From Streptococcus sanguinis SK355 (GTDB lineage: Bacteria > Bacillota > Bacilli > Lactobacillales > Streptococcaceae), in NCBI RefSeq assembly GCF_000212855.1, contig NZ_GL890993.1, forward strand, positions 1,042,705 through 1,106,704: a stretch of 64,000 nt of DNA. Reading direction: 5' to 3'. The notes under the pieces were generated by a model. That model was not told the origin of the DNA. It ran no database searches and worked only from the letters and a program-made list of their open reading frames with translations. A program made the position numbers and the translations under genes. Positions 50,815-60,130 of this stretch are shown one piece after another. How positions within the stretch are numbered: the first letter of the stretch is position 1; the number at the start of each line of letters is the position of its first letter.

Positions 50815-51348
50815 ATGGCTAGAGATAGAGAGAAAGACGAGCTCAGCAGTCCAGAACTATCAAGCTGGGGAGGAAACTCAGAATTGCAGGACAGCATTAT
50901 CCAAAAAGTCCTTGCCAGATGCCAAACCTTACTGGATAAAGAGCCTGTTCTTTTCACAAATATCTATCAGGATGCCTGGGAATTGGTAACAAGGGCCAGA
51001 CGCAAGGCTGAAGAGCTGGGACTAGCTGTCGTGATAACGGTGGTTGATCCAGCAGCACAAGTTGTGATGACCTATCGTATGGAAAATGCCTTGTTAGTGA
51101 GTAACGATATGGCTTATAAGAAAGCTTATACAGCTGTTGGCATGAGGATGCAGTCCAAGAATTTAGCACCTTTAACTCAGCCTGGCCAGTGGCTCTACCA
51201 GCTGGAAACGATGACTGACAATAAGGTCGTTAGTTTGGCAGGCGGTATTCCTATTTATTGCCAGTCAGAGATGATTGGTGGTATCGGCGTCAGCGGAGGA
51301 AGTTCTGAAGAAGACCAGTCCATTGCTGAGTATGCTGTGGGACTGTAG
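50815..51348 (+). CDS. GlcG/HbpS-family protein (like the C-terminal domain of PduO)
   Basis: 177 aa. ATG 50815 fits AAGAGGTG at 50801-50808; an in-frame GTG 50806 is inside that site. After about 45 variable residues the GlcG/HbpS fold begins (ELVTRARRKAEELGLAVVIT; VVDPAAQVVMTYRM) and runs to GGIPIYCQSEMIGGIGVSGG, DQSIAEYA. In enterobacterial PduO this fold is fused behind the adenosyltransferase and binds heme; here it stands alone while the PduO enzymes are elsewhere. Heme or corrinoid binding is inferred. Confidence 0.82.
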   Translation: MARDREKDELSSPELSSWGGNSELQDSIIQKVLARCQTLLDKEPVLFTNIYQDAWELVTRARRKAEELGLAVVITVVDPAAQVVMTYRMENALLVSNDMAYKKAYTAVGMRMQSKNLAPLTQPGQWLYQLETMTDNKVVSLAGGIPIYCQSEMIGGIGVSGGSSEEDQSIAEYAVGL

Positions 51349-51379
51349 AGAAGCAAGCTAGCTAACTAAATAATATCAG

Positions 51380-51436
51380 AGGAGAGAATACCACTTGCAA
51401 TCCATGCTTTGGAGCTAGGGATTTTCTCCTATTTTA
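51380..51436 (+). terminator. Possible terminator or attenuator before pduF
   Basis: AGGAGAGAAT (51380-51389) pairs with ATTTTCTCCT (51421-51430), one G-U, loop 31 nt, then ATTTTA. The weak tail suggests partial read-through into pduF. Confidence 0.5.
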
Positions 51437-51461
51437 CGAGCACATTTCTCTTATGCTTTCT

Positions 51462-51494
51462 TATAATCTATATTGCGCCTTAGAAGCAATATAG
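51462..51494 (+). promoter_or_regulatory. Possible pduF promoter with adjoining palindrome
   Basis: TATAAT at 51462-51467 is followed immediately by a perfect inverted repeat CTATATTGC-N9-GCAATATAG (51468-51494) that would span the start site. No clear -35. The repeat could be an operator or a 5' mRNA hairpin. Confidence 0.45.
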
Positions 51495-51536
51495 AGGAGA
51501 GAGTATAAAGTATTTCGAAATGAAGGAGTATGGAGT

Positions 51537-52250
51537 ATGGAAAAATATCTAGGTGAATTTTTAGGCACCATGGTTCTGATGGTTTTTGGGAATGGAATCG
51601 GAGCGTCTATCAGTCTTAATAAGAGTCTCGCAAAAGGTTTCTCTCCCAACTGGTTTACCGTTGTATTTGGCTGGGGCTTGGCAGTAACCTTGGGTGTCTA
51701 TACGGCAGGATTTTATAATACTGGCGGTCACCTTAACCCAGCTGTCACTATTGCCTTTGCGGTGGGTGGCATCTTCCCTTGGGAGCAAGTGGTGGGCTAT
51801 ATCATCGCTCAGATTCTAGGGGCCTTTGTCGGAGCCGCTATTGTGGTGCTCTTCTATTATCCCCATTTCAAAGAAACCAAGGCAGAAGAAGGCAACTCAG
51901 TTGGCGTATTTGCTACTGGACCAGCCATCCAGAATCCAGCATTTAATCTGCTCAGCGAAATCGTTGCGACTTTCTTCTTCATCTTTGCACTTTTGATGAT
52001 AACGTACGGTGAAATCACGCCCGGACTCACTCCACTCTTAGTTGGCTTCCTCATTATGGCGGTCGGCTTGTCTTTGGGTTCGACGACAGGTTTTGCCCTC
52101 AACCCAGCTCGGGACTTCGGTCCGCGCCTTGCTTATGCTCTCTTGCCAGTTCCGAATAAAGGAGATGCAAACTGGGCTTATGCTTGGGTGCCAATTGTAG
52201 GACCGACTATCGGCGCTGTCTTGGCTGTCTTGGCAGTCAATGCTATGTAA
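51537..52250 (+). CDS. pduF: Propanediol/glycerol diffusion facilitator (aquaporin family)
   Basis: 237 aa six-span aquaglyceroporin. NPA boxes are in GGHLNPAVTIAFAVGG (about residues 64-79) and FALNPARDFGPRLAY (about 185-199); the Asp after the second box (NPARD) is characteristic of glycerol-type channels. ATG 51537 follows AAGGAG at 51523-51528. It sits at the end of the pdu operon, favouring propanediol as the main solute; glycerol should also pass. Confidence 0.92.
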   Translation: MEKYLGEFLGTMVLMVFGNGIGASISLNKSLAKGFSPNWFTVVFGWGLAVTLGVYTAGFYNTGGHLNPAVTIAFAVGGIFPWEQVVGYIIAQILGAFVGAAIVVLFYYPHFKETKAEEGNSVGVFATGPAIQNPAFNLLSEIVATFFFIFALLMITYGEITPGLTPLLVGFLIMAVGLSLGSTTGFALNPARDFGPRLAYALLPVPNKGDANWAYAWVPIVGPTIGAVLAVLAVNAM

Positions 52251-52262
52251 TATATAAAATAG

Positions 52263-52302
52263 TAAATAAGCTAGCCGACCATTTGAAGCTAGCTTATTTA
52301 TC
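52263..52302 (+). terminator. Terminator of the pdu operon
   Basis: TAAATAAGCTAGC (52263-52275) pairs perfectly with GCTAGCTTATTTA (52288-52300), loop 12 nt. The A/T flanks could serve both strands although no long T-run follows. Confidence 0.65.
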
Positions 52303-52310
52303 TAACAAGT

Positions 52311-52372
52311 AGCAATGGAAAGTTTCAGTTTTCAAAAAAACGTTATTTAGAAAAATCACTGTTTTCATTGCT
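52311..52372 (+). promoter_or_regulatory. Stem-loop in the leader of the acetate/propionate kinase gene
   Basis: AGCAATGGAAA (52311-52321) pairs with TTTTCATTGCT (52362-52372), 11 pairs with one G-U. It ends 1-2 nt before the AGGAG ribosome site, so folding could influence translation. No convincing promoter is seen in 52303-52384. Confidence 0.4.
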
Positions 52373-52384
52373 CAGGAGAAAAAT

Positions 52385-53584
52385 ATGTCTAAAAAAATTT
52401 TTGCGATTAATGCGGGCAGTTCGTCATTAAAATTTCAACTGCTCAGTATGCCCGATGAAAGCCTTTTGGTGAAAGGAATTTTTGAAAAGATTGGCTTAAA
52501 GGAAGGTATTTTTAAGATTGAATTTGAAGGTCAAAAAGAGAAGGAGCTGTTGGCTATTCCTTCGCATCAATTTGCTGTGGATTATCTGCTGAACTTTCTT
52601 TTGGAGCGGAAGTTGATTGCTTCTCTGGACGAGATAGATGGAATCGGTCATCGCGTAGCCCATGGCGGAGAATCCTTTGATGATTCTGCTTTGATAGACG
52701 AGCAAGTGCTATCCACCATTGAGAAGCTGTCCTTCCTAGCTCCTAGCCATAACCCTGTCAACTTGGTAGGGATTCGAGCTTTCCAAAAGGCGCTGCCAGA
52801 AACAGGACAAGTGGCTGTGTTTGATACATCCTTCCATCAAAGCCTTTCAGAAGCCTATTATCTCTATCCTCTTTCCTGGGATTACTATCATAAATACGGT
52901 TTGAGAAAGTATGGTTTCCATGGAACGAGTCACAAGTATATTGCTCAAAAGGTAAAGGAGATTTGGGAGGGGCAAGGAGAAGCTGCGGAGCATTTGAAGA
53001 TTATCAACTGCCATTTAGGCAATGGTGCTAGTATCTGCGCCATTAAAAATGGTCAGTCTGTCAATACTTCGATGGGATTCACCCCTTTAGCTGGCCTGAT
53101 GATGGGCTCCCGCTCAGGTGATATTGACCCTATGATTCTTCCTTTTTTGCTGGAACAGGAAAAATTATCAGCCCAGCAATTAAGCGATGTCCTCAATAAA
53201 GAATCCGGTCTGCTGGCTATCTCCCAGCTCAGCAATGATTTAAGAGATGTTCTGGAAGCTTGTGACAGAGGCGATGAAAAAGCTAGTCTAGCAGTCAATA
53301 TGTTTGTCAACCGTATCGCTCAGACAATTGCAAGCTACATCACAGATTTAGATGGTCTGGATGCCTTGGTTTTCACTGCTGGAATCGGTGAGAATTCAGC
53401 CTTGGTCCGCAGCTTAGTTGTTCAAAAGCTCAATTGCTTAGGACTTTCTTTGAATCAGGCAGCTAACGAGCAAGGACAGCTCTTTATCCAAAATTCCCAG
53501 TCTCAGGCTAAAATTCTCATTCTTCCAACCAATGAAGAATTGATGATTGCCCAAGATACCATGCGTTTGCTGGATTTTAAGTAG
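52385..53584 (+). CDS. Acetate/propionate kinase
   Basis: 399 aa, family length. Makes ATP from acetyl- or propionyl-phosphate delivered by PduL. INAGSSSLKFQLL (about residues 8-20), GHRVAHGGESF (about 86-96), VFDTSFHQSL (about 143), KYGFHGTSHKYI (about 174-185), and TAGIGENSALVR (about 325) are the ASKHA kinase motifs. Directly downstream of the pdu operon it would be named pduW; it could instead be the general ackA. Sequence alone does not decide. Confidence 0.92.
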   Translation: MSKKIFAINAGSSSLKFQLLSMPDESLLVKGIFEKIGLKEGIFKIEFEGQKEKELLAIPSHQFAVDYLLNFLLERKLIASLDEIDGIGHRVAHGGESFDDSALIDEQVLSTIEKLSFLAPSHNPVNLVGIRAFQKALPETGQVAVFDTSFHQSLSEAYYLYPLSWDYYHKYGLRKYGFHGTSHKYIAQKVKEIWEGQGEAAEHLKIINCHLGNGASICAIKNGQSVNTSMGFTPLAGLMMGSRSGDIDPMILPFLLEQEKLSAQQLSDVLNKESGLLAISQLSNDLRDVLEACDRGDEKASLAVNMFVNRIAQTIASYITDLDGLDALVFTAGIGENSALVRSLVVQKLNCLGLSLNQAANEQGQLFIQNSQSQAKILILPTNEELMIAQDTMRLLDFK

Positions 53585-53671
53585 CCAAAAGAGAGGTAGA
53601 GTGTTCAAGGAGTGCAGGAATAACTTTATTAATGAGAAAAAACCAGTTTATCCTTGTGTTGTTTAGACTCG

Positions 53672-53706
53672 AAAAGACAGAGCAAGACCTCTGCCTTTTC
53701 TTTTTT
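53672..53706 (+). terminator. Intrinsic terminator after the kinase gene
   Basis: AAAAGACAGAG (53672-53682) pairs with CTCTGCCTTTT (53689-53699) with one mismatch, followed by CTTTTTT. The rest of 53585-53776 holds only T-rich sequence. Confidence 0.8.
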
Positions 53707-53776
53707 AGCTTAGATATCTTGCCATCTTCCAGTTCTGTAAGCACAGTCTGATGGAGCTTTTTTGCTTTTTTCATTC

Positions 53777-53805
53777 TTGAAAGATATAGGAAAACATGCT
53801 ATAAT
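53777..53805 (+). promoter_or_regulatory. secA promoter
   Basis: TTGAAA (53777-53782), 17 nt, TATAAT (53800-53805) with TGC in front (extended -10), 51 nt before the secA start. Confidence 0.85.
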
Positions 53806-53855
53806 GAAAAGAACATTCTAAAAATCAGAAAGATTATTATATAGTAAGGAAAAAA

Positions 53856-56375
53856 ATGGCGAATATTTTAAAGACTATCATTGAAAATGATAAAGGTGAA
53901 TTAAGAAAATTAGAAAAAATGGCTGACAAGGTCTTGGCTTATGAAGACGAAATGGCGGCCTTATCTGATGAAGAACTTCAGGCAAAAACAGAAGAATTCA
54001 AGAAACGCTATGCTGATGGCGAAACTTTAGATCAGCTCTTATTTGAAGCTTTTGCGGTTGTCCGTGAGGGAGCTAAGCGGGTGTTGGGACTCTTCCCTTA
54101 TAAGGTACAGGTTATGGGAGGGATCGTTCTCCATCATGGTGACGTTCCAGAGATGCGTACCGGTGAAGGAAAAACCTTGACAGCGACAATGCCAGTTTAC
54201 TTAAATGCCCTTGCAGGCAAAGGTGTGCACGTTGTCACAGTCAATGAATACCTGACTGAGCGTGACGCGACCGAAATGGGTGAACTCTACTCTTGGCTGG
54301 GCCTCTCTGTCGGTATCAATCTGGCAGCTAAGTCTCCATCTGAGAAGAAAGAAGCATACGCTTGCGACATTACCTATTCAACCAATGCTGAAATCGGCTT
54401 TGACTACCTGCGTGATAACATGGTAGTCCGCGCTGAAAACATGGTACAGCGTCCACTCAACTATGCCTTGGTCGATGAGGTGGATTCAATCCTGATTGAC
54501 GAAGCTCGGACACCATTGATTGTATCCGGACCAGTTTCTTCAGATACCAACCAGCTTTATCATATGGCTGACCACTATGTCAAATCTCTGGATAAGGACG
54601 ACTACATCATCGATGTTCAGTCTAAGACGATTGGTCTGTCTGACTCAGGGATTGATAAGGCAGAAAGTTACTTCAAGCTGGACAATCTCTACGATATTGA
54701 AAATGTTGCCCTGACTCACTTTATCGACAATGCTCTGCGAGCTAACTACATCATGCTCCTTGACATTGACTATGTGGTCAGTGAAGATCAGGAAATTCTG
54801 ATTGTCGATCAGTTTACTGGTCGGACAATGGAAGGACGTCGTTACTCTGACGGTCTCCACCAAGCGATTGAAGCCAAAGAAGGTGTGCCGATTCAGGAAG
54901 AAACAAAGACCTCTGCTTCTATTACTTATCAGAACCTCTTCCGTATGTATAAGAAGCTGTCCGGCATGACAGGTACAGCCAAGACAGAGGAAGAAGAGTT
55001 CCGCGAAACATACAACATTCGTGTTATTCCGATTCCAACCAACCGTCCGGTAGCACGTATTGACCATTCTGACCTGCTCTACCCAAGTATTGATTCTAAG
55101 TTCAAGGCAGTTGTTCAGGATGTTAAAGAGCGTCATGAAAAAGGCCAGCCAGTTCTGGTCGGTACCGTTGCGGTTGAAACCAGTGATTATATTTCTAAGA
55201 AATTGGTGGAAGCTGAGGTTCCTCATGAAGTTCTTAATGCGAAAAACCACTATAAAGAAGCACAAATTATCATGAACGCCGGCCAACGTGGTGCGGTTAC
55301 TATTGCGACCAATATGGCCGGACGGGGAACCGACATCAAGTTGGGTGAAGGTGTTCGCGAACTGGGCGGTCTCTGCGTTATCGGTACAGAGCGCCATGAA
55401 AGCCGCCGGATTGACAATCAGCTGCGCGGACGTTCAGGCCGTCAGGGTGATCCAGGTGAGTCACAGTTCTACCTGTCACTGGAAGATGAGCTTATGCGCC
55501 GCTTTGGCTCAGAGCGCATTAAAGCCCTCTTGGATCGAATGAACCTTAGTGACGAAGATTCTGTTATCAAGTCTGGCATGCTGACCCGTCAGGTAGAGGC
55601 GGCTCAGAAGCGTGTCGAAGGAAATAACTACGATACGCGGAAACAAGTCTTGCAGTATGACGATGTGATGCGTGAGCAACGGGAAATTATCTATGCCGAG
55701 CGCCACGATGTCATTACTGCTGACCGTGACCTCAGTCCTGAAATCCAGGCTATGATTAAACGGACTATCAACCGCATCGTTGATGGCAGCAGCCACTCTG
55801 ATCAGGATGATAAGATTGAAGCGATTTTAAACTTTGCTAAGTATAACTTGGTTTCAGAAGATTCTATTTCAGATAGCGATTTGGAAGGCAAATCTGACCA
55901 AGAAATCAAAGATTATCTGTTTGAACGTGCACTGGAAGTCTATGACAGTCAGATTGCTAAGCTGCGAGACGAAGAAGCAGTGCGTGAATTCCAGAAGGTC
56001 TTGATCCTGCGCGTAGTGGACAGCAAGTGGACTGACCATATCGACGCCCTTGACCAGCTGCGCAATGCTGTTGGACTGCGTGGTTATGCACAAAATAACC
56101 CAGTTGTCGAATACCAAGCAGAGAGTTTCCGTATGTTCAACGACATGATTGGCTCCATTGAATTTGATGTGACTCGTCTGATGATGAAAGCGCAGATTCA
56201 TGAGCAAGAGCGTCCGCGGACAGAGCGTGCTATCAGTACGACTGCTACCCGCAATATCTCTGCTAAGGCGCCAAATATACCTGATAATATAGACCTGTCT
56301 AACGTAAAGAGAAACGACCCTTGTCCATGTGGCTCTGGCAAGAAGTTCAAGAACTGTCACGGCCGTAAAAAGTAA
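53856..56375 (+). CDS. secA: Preprotein translocase ATPase SecA
   Basis: 839 aa motor of the general secretion pathway. Walker A-type [14 protein letters not shown] (about residues 101-114), [16 protein letters not shown] (about 208-223), and [16 protein letters not shown] (about 490-505) are visible. The C-terminal zinc-binding tail [20 protein letters not shown] is complete. It starts [20 protein letters not shown]. It begins the conserved streptococcal core block and is followed 20 nt later by a DAHP synthase gene. Confidence 0.98.
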   Translation: MANILKTIIENDKGELRKLEKMADKVLAYEDEMAALSDEELQAKTEEFKKRYADGETLDQLLFEAFAVVREGAKRVLGLFPYKVQVMGGIVLHHGDVPEMRTGEGKTLTATMPVYLNALAGKGVHVVTVNEYLTERDATEMGELYSWLGLSVGINLAAKSPSEKKEAYACDITYSTNAEIGFDYLRDNMVVRAENMVQRPLNYALVDEVDSILIDEARTPLIVSGPVSSDTNQLYHMADHYVKSLDKDDYIIDVQSKTIGLSDSGIDKAESYFKLDNLYDIENVALTHFIDNALRANYIMLLDIDYVVSEDQEILIVDQFTGRTMEGRRYSDGLHQAIEAKEGVPIQEETKTSASITYQNLFRMYKKLSGMTGTAKTEEEEFRETYNIRVIPIPTNRPVARIDHSDLLYPSIDSKFKAVVQDVKERHEKGQPVLVGTVAVETSDYISKKLVEAEVPHEVLNAKNHYKEAQIIMNAGQRGAVTIATNMAGRGTDIKLGEGVRELGGLCVIGTERHESRRIDNQLRGRSGRQGDPGESQFYLSLEDELMRRFGSERIKALLDRMNLSDEDSVIKSGMLTRQVEAAQKRVEGNNYDTRKQVLQYDDVMREQREIIYAERHDVITADRDLSPEIQAMIKRTINRIVDGSSHSDQDDKIEAILNFAKYNLVSEDSISDSDLEGKSDQEIKDYLFERALEVYDSQIAKLRDEEAVREFQKVLILRVVDSKWTDHIDALDQLRNAVGLRGYAQNNPVVEYQAESFRMFNDMIGSIEFDVTRLMMKAQIHEQERPRTERAISTTATRNISAKAPNIPDNIDLSNVKRNDPCPCGSGKKFKNCHGRKK

Positions 56376-56395
56376 GCGTAAAAGAAGGAGAATAG

Positions 56396-57427
56396 ATGAC
56401 CTTTAAAGCAACCAGTCAACCCATTGATGTGGCAGAAGTTCGCCAACTTGCTAAGTTAGAAGGCGACATGCTCGCTCGCAAGGAAAAGCGTGACCGAGAG
56501 TTAGAAGCAATTCTGCGTGGTCAGGATGACCGCATTCTCTTGGTCATTGGTCCCTGCTCTTCAGATAATGAAGAAGCGGTGCTGGAGTATGCCAAGCGTC
56601 TATCTGCTCTCCAAGAAGAAGTAAAAGACCGTATTTTCATGGTCATGCGTGTTTATACTGCCAAGCCTCGGACGAATGGAGATGGCTACAAAGGGCTTAT
56701 TCATCAGCCTAATGCGACGGCCGCTCCAAGTCTGATTAACGGCATCAAGGCAGTCCGCAATCTGCACTATCGGGTTATTTCTGAGACAGGTATGACCACG
56801 GCTGATGAGATGCTCTATCCAGAAAATCTGCCTCTGGTAGATGATTTGATTTCTTACATGGCTGTAGGAGCTCGCTCGGTCGAAGACCAGCAGCACCGCT
56901 TTGTAGCTAGTGGAGCAGATCTGCCGACTGGCTTGAAAAATCCGACTTCTGGCAATCTCAATGTCATGTTTAACGGAATCTATGCAGCCCAGAACAAGCA
57001 GAGTTTCCTATTCGCGGGTAAGGAAGTCGAAACATCTGGCAATCCTTTGGCGCATGCCATCTTGCGCGGTGCCCTGAACGAATACGGCAAGAATATTCCT
57101 AACTACTATTATGATAACCTGCTGGATACCATTGCCCAGTATGAAAAAATGGGCTTAGAAAATCCCTTTATCATCATTGATACCAATCATGATAACTCTG
57201 GTAAGCAGTATCTGGAGCAGGTTCGTATCGTTCGCCAGACTCTGATTAACCGGGACTGGAATGAAAAGATTAAGGCTACAGTACGGGGCTTTATGATCGA
57301 GTCTTATCTGGAAGACGGCCGTCAGGACGAACCAGAAGTCTTTGGCAAGTCCATTACAGACCCTTGTCTGGGCTGGGCAAATACAGAACAGCTGGTTCGT
57401 GAAATTTATGATACATTAGGAAAATAG
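56396..57427 (+). CDS. DAHP synthase (type I), copy 1
   Basis: 343 aa 3-deoxy-D-arabino-heptulosonate-7-phosphate synthase, first step of the shikimate pathway. LLVIGPCSSDNEEAVLEYAK (about residues 49-68), MRVYTAKPRTNGDGYKGLIH (about 83-102), GARSVEDQQHRFVASG (about 159) and IIDTNHDNSGKQYLEQ (about 258) are AroF/G/H-type motifs. SD AAGGAG precedes ATG 56396. It is a close paralogue of the next gene and ends one base before it. Feedback specificity cannot be read. Confidence 0.96.
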   Translation: MTFKATSQPIDVAEVRQLAKLEGDMLARKEKRDRELEAILRGQDDRILLVIGPCSSDNEEAVLEYAKRLSALQEEVKDRIFMVMRVYTAKPRTNGDGYKGLIHQPNATAAPSLINGIKAVRNLHYRVISETGMTTADEMLYPENLPLVDDLISYMAVGARSVEDQQHRFVASGADLPTGLKNPTSGNLNVMFNGIYAAQNKQSFLFAGKEVETSGNPLAHAILRGALNEYGKNIPNYYYDNLLDTIAQYEKMGLENPFIIIDTNHDNSGKQYLEQVRIVRQTLINRDWNEKIKATVRGFMIESYLEDGRQDEPEVFGKSITDPCLGWANTEQLVREIYDTLGK

Positions 57428-57428
57428 T

Positions 57429-58460
57429 ATGGCATTTATTGAAAAAGGTCAGAAGATTGACATTGAGCAGATTAAGTCCAGAACCAGACTGACTGGTCAG
57501 GCCTTGGCTCATAAAAACAAGCGAGATCAAGAACTAGCTGAGATTCTCAGTGGCGAAGACGAGCGCATTCTCTTGGTGATTGGCCCTTGCTCATCGGACA
57601 ATGAAGAGGCTGTGCTGGAGTATGCCCACCGTTTGTCAGAGCTGCAGAAGAAGGTCGCAGATAAGATTTTTATCGTCATGCGGGTCTATACTGCTAAGCC
57701 GCGGACCAATGGGGATGGCTATAAGGGCTTAGTTCACCAGCCAGATACTTCTAAAGCACCTAGTCTTATCAATGGTTTGCAGGCAGTTCGTCAGTTGCAC
57801 TATCGTGTCATTACAGAGACTGGTCTGACGACGGCTGATGAGATGCTCTATCCGTCCAATCTTGTGCTGGTAGACGACTTGGTCAGCTATCATGCTGTGG
57901 GTGCCCGCTCAGTTGAAGACCAGGAGCACCGCTTTGTGGCGTCAGGGATTGACGCTCCGGTCGGCATGAAAAATCCAACTTCTGGCAATCTGGGGGTTAT
58001 GTTTAACGCTGTCTATGCGGCACAAAATAAGCAGACTTTCCTTTTTCATGGCCAGGAAGTAGAAACATCTGGGAATCCTTTGGCTCATGTTATTCTGCGT
58101 GGGGCAACCAATGAATATGGTAAAAATATCCCAAATTTCTACTATGAGAATATGCTGGATGCCATTTCCTACTACGAAAAGATGGGCTTGGAGAATCCTT
58201 TCATCGTCATTGATACCAATCACGATAACTCTGGCAAGCAGTATCTGGAACAGATTAGGATTGTGCGTCAGACCTTGCTGAATCGGGATTGGAACGAAAA
58301 GATTAAGAGAGCGGTTCGTGGTTTTATGATTGAGTCTTATCTGGAGGATGGCCGGCAAAATGAGCCGGAAGTCTTTGGTAAATCCATTACAGACCCTTGT
58401 CTAGGCTGGGACAATACTGTTCAGCTCATTGAAGAAATTTACAACACTTTAGATAAATAA
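57429..58460 (+). CDS. DAHP synthase (type I), copy 2
   Basis: 343 aa, same length and nearly the same motifs as copy 1 (RLLVIGPCSSDNEEAVLEYA, MRVYTAKPRTNGDGYKGLVH, VEDQEHRFVASGIDAPVGMK). Differences cluster in the N-terminal 45 residues, the part that usually sets feedback control. The tandem pair probably gives isoenzymes with different aromatic amino acid inhibition, as in other streptococci. Confidence 0.96.
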   Translation: MAFIEKGQKIDIEQIKSRTRLTGQALAHKNKRDQELAEILSGEDERILLVIGPCSSDNEEAVLEYAHRLSELQKKVADKIFIVMRVYTAKPRTNGDGYKGLVHQPDTSKAPSLINGLQAVRQLHYRVITETGLTTADEMLYPSNLVLVDDLVSYHAVGARSVEDQEHRFVASGIDAPVGMKNPTSGNLGVMFNAVYAAQNKQTFLFHGQEVETSGNPLAHVILRGATNEYGKNIPNFYYENMLDAISYYEKMGLENPFIVIDTNHDNSGKQYLEQIRIVRQTLLNRDWNEKIKRAVRGFMIESYLEDGRQNEPEVFGKSITDPCLGWDNTVQLIEEIYNTLDK

Positions 58461-58518
58461 GGAAAATTGAAAGGGACAGTCTTGACCTGTAAAGAGGACT
58501 AACTGTCGGGTGAAGATG

Positions 58519-58548
58519 AACTCAGCTGGCGGCCCAGCTGAGTTTTGT
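58519..58548 (+). terminator. Hairpin between DAHP synthase copy 2 and acpS
   Basis: AACTCAGCTGG (58519-58529) pairs perfectly with CCAGCTGAGTT (58534-58544), loop 4 nt, tail TTTG. The short tail suggests a weak terminator. Confidence 0.65.
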
Positions 58549-58567
58549 CGCCTTTCCAGAGAATGAT

Positions 58568-58930
58568 ATGATAAAAGGACACGGAATTGACATAGAAGAG
58601 TTAGCTGCCATTGAGCGAGCCTATCTGAAAAATGCCCGCTTTGCAAAGAAGGTCTTGACCGAGGCGGAACTTACTCGTTTTGAGGAGTTATCCGGCAAAC
58701 GGAAAATCGAATTTCTGGCTGGCCGTTGGGCTGCCAAGGAGGCATTTTCTAAAGCTTGGGGAACCGGTATTGGTAAGCTCAGGTTTCAGGACTTGGAGAT
58801 TTTAAATGATCGCCAGGGAGCGCCTTATTTCAGCCGGTCACCTTTTACTGGCAAGGTTTGGATTTCGCTCAGCCATGCTGCTGGCCTAGTTACAGCCAGC
58901 GTTATTTTGGAGGAAAATGATGAAAGCTAG
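58568..58930 (+). CDS. acpS: Holo-[acyl-carrier-protein] synthase
   Basis: 120 aa phosphopantetheinyl transferase that activates acyl carrier protein. [18 protein letters not shown] (about residues 2-19, metal-binding Asp) and [20 protein letters not shown] (about 50-69) are the two signature motifs. It overlaps alr by 11 nt, the usual streptococcal arrangement. Confidence 0.96.
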   Translation: MIKGHGIDIEELAAIERAYLKNARFAKKVLTEAELTRFEELSGKRKIEFLAGRWAAKEAFSKAWGTGIGKLRFQDLEILNDRQGAPYFSRSPFTGKVWISLSHAAGLVTASVILEENDES

Positions 58931-60026
58931 TCTGCATAGACCCAGCAAGGCAGTGATTGATTTAGCTGCTATTGCTTTTAATATTAGACAACTGAGTGCC
59001 CATCTGCCTCAGACGACAGAGAAGTGGGCTGTCGTTAAAGCCAATGCTTATGGTCATGGAGCTATTGAGGTTTCTAAGCATATTGAGCCCCTCGTAGATG
59101 GTTTTTGTGTGTCTAATATCGATGAAGCCTTGGAGCTGCGCTCAGCTGGTATTGGCAAAAGAATTCTGGTGCTAGGAGTGTCAGATCTGGCTGCGCTTCC
59201 GCTGGCTAGAAAGGGAAAGGTGTCTCTGACCGTAGCCAGTCTGGAGTGGTTGGACCTAGCTTTAGCTGCGGAAAAAGACTTAACAGGATTGAATTTTCAT
59301 ATCAAGATTGACTCTGGTATGGGGCGGATTGGATTTCGAGATAGTCAGGAAGCTCAGGAGGCAATCCATCGCTTGCAGGCTGCTGGGGCTGTCGCGGAGG
59401 GAATTTTTACCCACTTTGCAACGGCAGATGAAGCGGAGCACCATAAGTTTGAAGCCCAGCTGGCTCGTTTTCATCAGATCTTATCTGAGCTGGACAGTGT
59501 TCCCCCTCTCGTTCACGCTAGTAATTCCGCCACATCTCTCTGGCACAGCGAGACCGTTCTAAATGCAGTTCGGCTGGGGGATATCATCTATGGTCTCAAC
59601 CCTAGCGGAAGAGTCTTGGAACTTCCTTATGAATTCAAGCCTGCCTTGACTCTGGTCTCAGAATTGGTGCATGTCAAGGAAGTAGATGCTGGAGCAGATG
59701 TTGGCTATGGAGCCACCTACACCAGCGAGTCTCAAGAGTGGATTGGCACCATTCCTTTGGGTTATGCGGATGGCTGGACACGCGATATGCAGGGGTTTGA
59801 TGTCTTGATTGATGGTAAGCGCTGCCCGCTTGTCGGCCGGGTTTCCATGGACCAGATTACAGTGCGCCTGCCTCAGGCTTATCCCCTTGGCACGCCGGTT
59901 GTGTTGATTGGAAATAGCGGAGCGGAGACCATTACGGCGACAGATGTGGCAGAAAAGCGTGGCACCATTAACTATGAGGTGGTTTGCTTGATTAGCGACC
60001 GTGTACCGAGGGTCTATAAAGACTAG
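58920..60026 (+). CDS. alr: Alanine racemase
   Basis: 368 aa PLP enzyme making D-alanine for the cell wall. ATG 58920 is preferred to 58917 because GGAGG ends at 58913 (6 nt against 3 nt spacing). The PLP lysine is in [12 protein letters not shown] (about residue 40), and the opposite-face tyrosine in [12 protein letters not shown] (about 265). SNSATSLW and [14 protein letters not shown] are typical. It overlaps acpS by 11 nt. Confidence 0.96.
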   Translation: MKASLHRPSKAVIDLAAIAFNIRQLSAHLPQTTEKWAVVKANAYGHGAIEVSKHIEPLVDGFCVSNIDEALELRSAGIGKRILVLGVSDLAALPLARKGKVSLTVASLEWLDLALAAEKDLTGLNFHIKIDSGMGRIGFRDSQEAQEAIHRLQAAGAVAEGIFTHFATADEAEHHKFEAQLARFHQILSELDSVPPLVHASNSATSLWHSETVLNAVRLGDIIYGLNPSGRVLELPYEFKPALTLVSELVHVKEVDAGADVGYGATYTSESQEWIGTIPLGYADGWTRDMQGFDVLIDGKRCPLVGRVSMDQITVRLPQAYPLGTPVVLIGNSGAETITATDVAEKRGTINYEVVCLISDRVPRVYKD

Positions 60027-60130
60027 GAAGATTAATGCAGGGAACCGCTTGAAGTATTTGATAATGTTCTAGCTTGGCCCCCTGTCTGTGGTTTTAGATC
60101 CGCAGCAGTATCAGAACTGAAAGAGGAATT

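Noticed and set aside
52331-52350. cre-like AAACGTTAT before the acetate/propionate kinase gene
   Set aside because: Too few matches outside the CG core to separate it from chance in AT-rich DNA.
54645-55397. 250-codon minus-strand frame inside secA
   Set aside because: Shadow of secA; no ribosome site or family resemblance.
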